From Verrucomicrobiota bacterium (lineage in GTDB: Bacteria > Chlamydiota > Chlamydiia > Chlamydiales > SM23-39): a stretch of DNA of 64,000 nucleotides. The notes under the pieces are model-generated. The model worked only from the letters and a program-made list of their open reading frames with translations. It was not told the origin of the DNA and ran no database searches. Shown here one piece after another: positions 60,747 through 64,000 of the stretch. Positions within the stretch are counted from its first letter, which is position 1. Each line of letters begins with the position of its first letter. Made by a program: the position numbers and the translations under genes. Location of the stretch: contig JAFEGL010000042.1 of NCBI GenBank assembly GCA_018239895.1, forward strand, positions 1 to 64,000. Direction: 5' to 3'.

Positions 60747-61325
60747 ATGAAAAAACAAGACCTTCTATTTGAGATAGCCGACCGGCAACAAGGGTACTTC
60801 ACCTCGCAGCAAGCGGAAGAATGTGGTTTTTCCCGTCCCAATTTTCATCTCAAACTCAAGTCTGGCGAATGGATTAAAGAGCAGCGAGGGATTTACCGTC
60901 TCGCTCGGTATCCCGCAGCGGAGCGCCCAGAACTGGTCTTGTGGACTCTATGGAGCCGAGATAAAAAGGGGACCCCCCAAGGAGTTTGGTCTCATGAAAC
61001 AGCGCTCGACATCCATGAACTCAGCGACGTGATGCCTGCAAAAATGCATATGTCGGTACCCAAGCGATTTCGGAAAAAAATTGAAATTCCAAAAATCCTA
61101 CGTCTCCACTTTGTAGATCTTGCTGAATCGAATATTGAAATTCGTCAAGGATTTAAAGTCACAACACCTCTTCAAACCTTGATTGATGTTATCGATGAAG
61201 GGACAGTCCCTCAAGAGTTCGTGATTCAAGCCATCCGAGAAGCTCTCGAAAGAGGTCTTATTTTTCGCCGGGATTTGATTCAAATTCCTCAGCTCATGAG
61301 ATATAAAAATGGGTACAATCTTTAA
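60747..61325 (+). CDS. AbiEi family antitoxin-like protein
   Basis: The 192-residue protein has an N-terminal winged-helix region (residues about 1-55, F-T-S-Q-Q-A-E-E-C-G-F) and the AbiEi-type C-terminal domain (W-S-H-E-T-A-L near 88-94, and T-T-P-L-Q-T-L-I-D-V near 138). AbiEi represses its own operon and counteracts the AbiEii toxin in type IV toxin-antitoxin systems. It overlaps the start of the adjacent, broken toxin gene. The low G+C differs from the neighbouring groEL, suggesting transfer. Confidence 0.82.
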   Translation: MKKQDLLFEIADRQQGYFTSQQAEECGFSRPNFHLKLKSGEWIKEQRGIYRLARYPAAERPELVLWTLWSRDKKGTPQGVWSHETALDIHELSDVMPAKMHMSVPKRFRKKIEIPKILRLHFVDLAESNIEIRQGFKVTTPLQTLIDVIDEGTVPQEFVIQAIREALERGLIFRRDLIQIPQLMRYKNGYNL

Positions 61326-62172
61326 AACAGCTACCGATTTTTGAAAAAGCCTTGAATCGAGACTTCAGACGATTTCAGAAAGGAGTAATATTGATCTCCA
61401 GCGTCTTCGCCGCAAAGTTGCATTTGACCGACTTTTAGCTAGAATCTTCTCACAAAAACAATGCAATTTTATCTTGAAGGGAGGTTATGCAATGGAATTG
61501 CGTATAGGCCAAGCTCGCGCCACGAAAGATATTGACCTTACTTGCGTTCGAAGAATCAAAAACAAAAATGAACAATTGAACGAGCTAATTTTGCAAGAAC
61601 TGCAGGTTCTTGGGGCTGTTGATTTGAAGGATTATTTCATCTACCAAATTGGGAAAGCTCAGATTGATCTTGAAAATGCTCCTTATGGAGGTGCTCGTTA
61701 CCCTGTTACTGCGACAATCGACAGGAAACTATTTATCCGATTTCAGTTGGATATTGGGGCTGATATCATTATCAACCGAATAGAAAATATTCAAGGAGTT
61801 AACTGGCTTGAATTTTGCGACATCTCCTCCCCCATCATCCCCATGATTTCGATTGAACAACAGCTCGCAGAAAAACTGCATACTTACACTTTACCTCGAG
61901 GAAATAAGATCAATTCTCGCGTTAAGGATTTGATCGATATGGTTCTGCTTTTAGATATGAAACATCTTAAACATGAAGAATGTCGACACGCGCTCCAACA
62001 GGTGTTCAGAGCGCGGAATACTCATCCACTCCCCGAAAAATTAGGAGAGCCGCCTACAGAATGGGAACCCCAGTTTACGGCAATGGCTACTGAATGTGGA
62101 CTAAATCCAGACATGAGAGATGCTTTTAAGACTGTGGCTCAGTTTTACAAAGGGGCAGACCGGGCCCCTTGA
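61309..62172 (+). pseudogene. AbiEii family nucleotidyltransferase toxin with in-frame TGA
   Basis: The frame from the ATG at 61309 (overlapping the antitoxin stop) reads M-G-T-I-F-K-T-A-T-D-F, then TGA at 61342-61344, then continues K-S-L-E-S-R-L...D-L-Q-R-L-R-R-K-V-A-F-D-R-L-L-A-R without frame change into L-K-G-G-Y-A-M-E-L-R and the catalytic K-D-I-D-L. The family usually has an Arg or Ala after F, so a single CGA-to-TGA change is the simplest explanation. Downstream reinitiation at ATT 61399 (after AAGGAG) or TTG 61474 could make a shortened 232-257-residue product. It is otherwise intact to 62172. Confidence 0.85.
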
Positions 62173-62203
62173 CAGATGGCTGTGTCTCCATTATCAGGGG
62201 GAA

Positions 62204-63973
62204 ATGCGGTTTTGGTGTCTACTGGTGATTGGTTGCGGCGCGGCGTGGGCTCAAGATGAGCTGTTAGAGACGCACGCGATGCTCTATCAGGCAGAGGCCG
62301 TCGGACGCGACTACTCGGTCGAGATCGCGAAGGCCCCTCCCCCGTCTAAGACACCGCTGACTGTTGCCTGTTTACAGACAAGCTCCAATTGGCTGAGGAT
62401 CGATCTGGCTTTGATTAAACCGCCGGAGGGGATGATTCTCTTCGACTACTTGGCGACTTGGCTTGAAAAGCTGCAGGAGCTGGGGATCACTGGCCTCGAT
62501 CTTAGGAACTTGAAGAAGAGCGAGGGGGGAAGGATCGGGATCAAGATTGACCCGCGCTGGGGCGATGAGCAGAGTTATCTGCGGTTTGCGACGGCTGCGC
62601 AGAAGAGGGGGATCACTCTGATGAGCGACGTCGTCGGGCCATCGACGGGCATGTCGGCCGACTTCTTCTTGGCCCTCCGAGGATTCAGAGACTACCCGAG
62701 CCTCTATTGCTTGATCGAGGTCGATCCTAAGGATTGGGGTCTCCTGCCCCAGGTGGGACAAAAACAGTTTTCGGCCAATGTCCCTTGGCTCACACTCCAA
62801 AATTTGCACCAAAAAGGGTACATCCCTAGAGACTTCTCGCCTTATGTCAAGCAGAGCGACTGGAACGCCACGGGCCAGATTTTTGGGGCCGATGGAAAAA
62901 TGCGCCGCTGGGTTTATTTGAGAGATGGGGCAGGACGGCCGATCCTCAATTGGCTCACCTCTTCGTTTGCCAGCGAAAGACTCGCAGCCGGCGATGCGGC
63001 CAACTCTGTTTTCCGTCTGGGGCAAAAGATTTTGGAGATCGACGGGGCGCCGAAAAATTTATCCCTTTTGATTCGCAAAATGGGGGCTTATAGCGCGGCG
63101 AAGGTATCGGGCGGCATCGAATCGCTTTTAGGCAAAGGGGCCGACCTTTTTTACGACCACATCACGCCGATTGCTTTTCGACATGCCTTGGTCGCGGAAG
63201 ACGCAGAGGCTCTGAAGTGGATCTACAGGACGCTTCTAGAAAAAGGGGTTCAACCCAAACGGCTTGTCCATGCGTTGAAACCTTTTGAATCCTCTGAGTG
63301 CGATTGGGCTGAGCTGATCGCCCACCCGAGAGAACAATACGAGTGGGGCGAAGAGAAGATTACGGGAGATCTGCTGCGCGAAAGGCTTTTGGAAGAAGAT
63401 ATTGCGCGGCTAGGTCCCGATGGGTATCAGATGGGGTGGGTGGGACTTTGCGGCTCCAAGAAGGCAAAAGCCGATGAGATTCAACAGAGCCATCAGCTCA
63501 TCGCGTTTGCTTACGCGATGCAGCCGGGGGCTTTTTCGATCGATGCGGCGGAGTTGACGGGGGGAAATGCCGATCTGCTCCAAGGAAAAGGGGCTAGATA
63601 CGGGAGCTTGCCGAGCCAGCTGATGACCCACCGGTCGTTCGCTTCATACCTCCGGGGGCTTTTAAAAGCCCGGAGAGATTACTTCGTCGAGACGGCCGAC
63701 TTGATTGAGGTTTTGCCCACCTCAAAGCCGGGGCTGTTCCTGCAGCTGTACCAAAACGGAAATGGGTTTTTACAGCTCTTTGCCCTCAATTTCAGCCGAG
63801 AGCCGGTCGAAGAGGTCGTCGAGCGGGGCGACTTTAAAAAGACGAGCGCCATCAACATTGCAACACGCCAGTCGGAAGATAAGCTCTTCAACTCATCGAT
63901 ATTTCACATAAAACTCAACGGTTGGTCTGGAAAAGTTATTCTCTTCCAGCCACAATATTCCAAAATACCTTAA
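62204..63973 (+). CDS. Secreted GH13-like (trehalose-synthase/amylase-fold) protein, catalytically doubtful
   Basis: From the ATG at 62204 (GGGGG upstream) the protein has 589 residues and starts with a signal peptide (residues 1-16, cleaved near A-W-A-Q). The barrel resembles GH13 enzymes: L-Q-E-L-G-I-T-G-L-D-L, then R-G-I-T-L-M-S-D-V-V-G near region I, and L-N-W-L...S-F-A-S-E-R-L-A-A-G-D-A before region II. Region I lacks the N-H pair that normally follows D-V-V, and region II reads L-E-I-D-G where R-L-D-A is expected, keeping the Asp but losing the Arg. It may bind sugars rather than cleave them. It follows the broken AbiEii gene by 31 bases. From 63974 to the end nothing is seen. Confidence 0.6.
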   Translation: MRFWCLLVIGCGAAWAQDELLETHAMLYQAEAVGRDYSVEIAKAPPPSKTPLTVACLQTSSNWLRIDLALIKPPEGMILFDYLATWLEKLQELGITGLDLRNLKKSEGGRIGIKIDPRWGDEQSYLRFATAAQKRGITLMSDVVGPSTGMSADFFLALRGFRDYPSLYCLIEVDPKDWGLLPQVGQKQFSANVPWLTLQNLHQKGYIPRDFSPYVKQSDWNATGQIFGADGKMRRWVYLRDGAGRPILNWLTSSFASERLAAGDAANSVFRLGQKILEIDGAPKNLSLLIRKMGAYSAAKVSGGIESLLGKGADLFYDHITPIAFRHALVAEDAEALKWIYRTLLEKGVQPKRLVHALKPFESSECDWAELIAHPREQYEWGEEKITGDLLRERLLEEDIARLGPDGYQMGWVGLCGSKKAKADEIQQSHQLIAFAYAMQPGAFSIDAAELTGGNADLLQGKGARYGSLPSQLMTHRSFASYLRGLLKARRDYFVETADLIEVLPTSKPGLFLQLYQNGNGFLQLFALNFSREPVEEVVERGDFKKTSAINIATRQSEDKLFNSSIFHIKLNGWSGKVILFQPQYSKIP

Positions 63974-64000
63974 GACTTAGTGTATGGCTCGATTTGCTGT

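Noticed and set aside
61342..61344. TGA as a selenocysteine or recoded codon in AbiEii
   Set aside because: The family has no functional residue there, no selenocysteine element is apparent, and chlamydiae use TGA as stop in the other genes here.

Overview
This window is a chromosomal segment of a member of the Chlamydiae outside the classical Chlamydia species. The gene content and order match, as I recall it, the Chlamydia trachomatis block from the third groEL paralogue through the murF-mraY-murD-nlpD-ftsW-murG-murC/ddl cell-wall cluster, miaA, rsbV, ybeB/rsfS, fabF, a Nudix hydrolase, aas, priA, lysS and cysS. The fused aroDE and murC-ddl genes are also chlamydial hallmarks. The base composition looks near 50% G+C, with AT-rich islands around the putative host-interaction genes. 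I cannot name the species.

Layout. 0-2.4 kb: a palindromic repeat, a secreted DUF2147 protein, and a DUF2000/MFS transporter pair. 2.6-5.2 kb: two tandem eukaryotic-type protein kinases with altered DFG motifs. 5.3-9.6 kb: a priA operon and a small unknown. 9.6-12.4 kb: uracil-DNA glycosylase, aroDE and a secreted HAD protein. 12.5 kb: a RING-like cysteine-rich protein. 13-20.3 kb: a complete tryptophan operon (trpR-E-G-DC-FB-A plus DAHP synthase) with two gene fusions and a readable TrpR operator. 20.4-28.1 kb: lysS, unknowns, cysS with a winged-helix protein and a dioxygenase, and a three-domain acyltransferase/ACP/acyl-ACP synthetase. 28.3-29.5 kb: small unknown genes separated by very long palindromes. 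29.5-35.7 kb: glycosyltransferases, bioY, Nudix, fabF and rsfS. 35.9-40.9 kb: nadD, type III glutamine synthetase, a HAD phosphatase and a coiled-coil protein. 41-46 kb: a nested repeat, miaA, an STAS protein, khpA, two Inc-like membrane proteins and a GT2-TPR protein. 45.4-55.1 kb: the peptidoglycan and division cluster. 55.3-57.2 kb: a candidate CE-clan (deubiquitinase-like) protease. 57.2-60.6 kb: tRNA-Cys, rsmI, nadC and a groEL paralogue. 60.7-64 kb: an AbiE toxin-antitoxin locus whose toxin carries a nonsense codon, and a secreted GH13-like protein.

Three themes stand out. First, long imperfect palindromes (about 45-230 bp) sit at gene 3' ends, several overlap the upstream gene's stop codon, and one contains a second element inserted with a 6-bp target duplication. 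Second, likely host-directed proteins (kinases, a RING-like protein, a Ulp1/DUB-like protease, Inc-like proteins) lie between the housekeeping blocks, and four such or unknown genes share near-consensus TTGAxx-16/17-TATAAT promoters in AT-rich DNA. Third, there are gene fusions and erosion: TrpDC, TrpFB, Aas with ACP, a MurC fused to a remnant of Ddl, and a nonsense-disrupted AbiEii.
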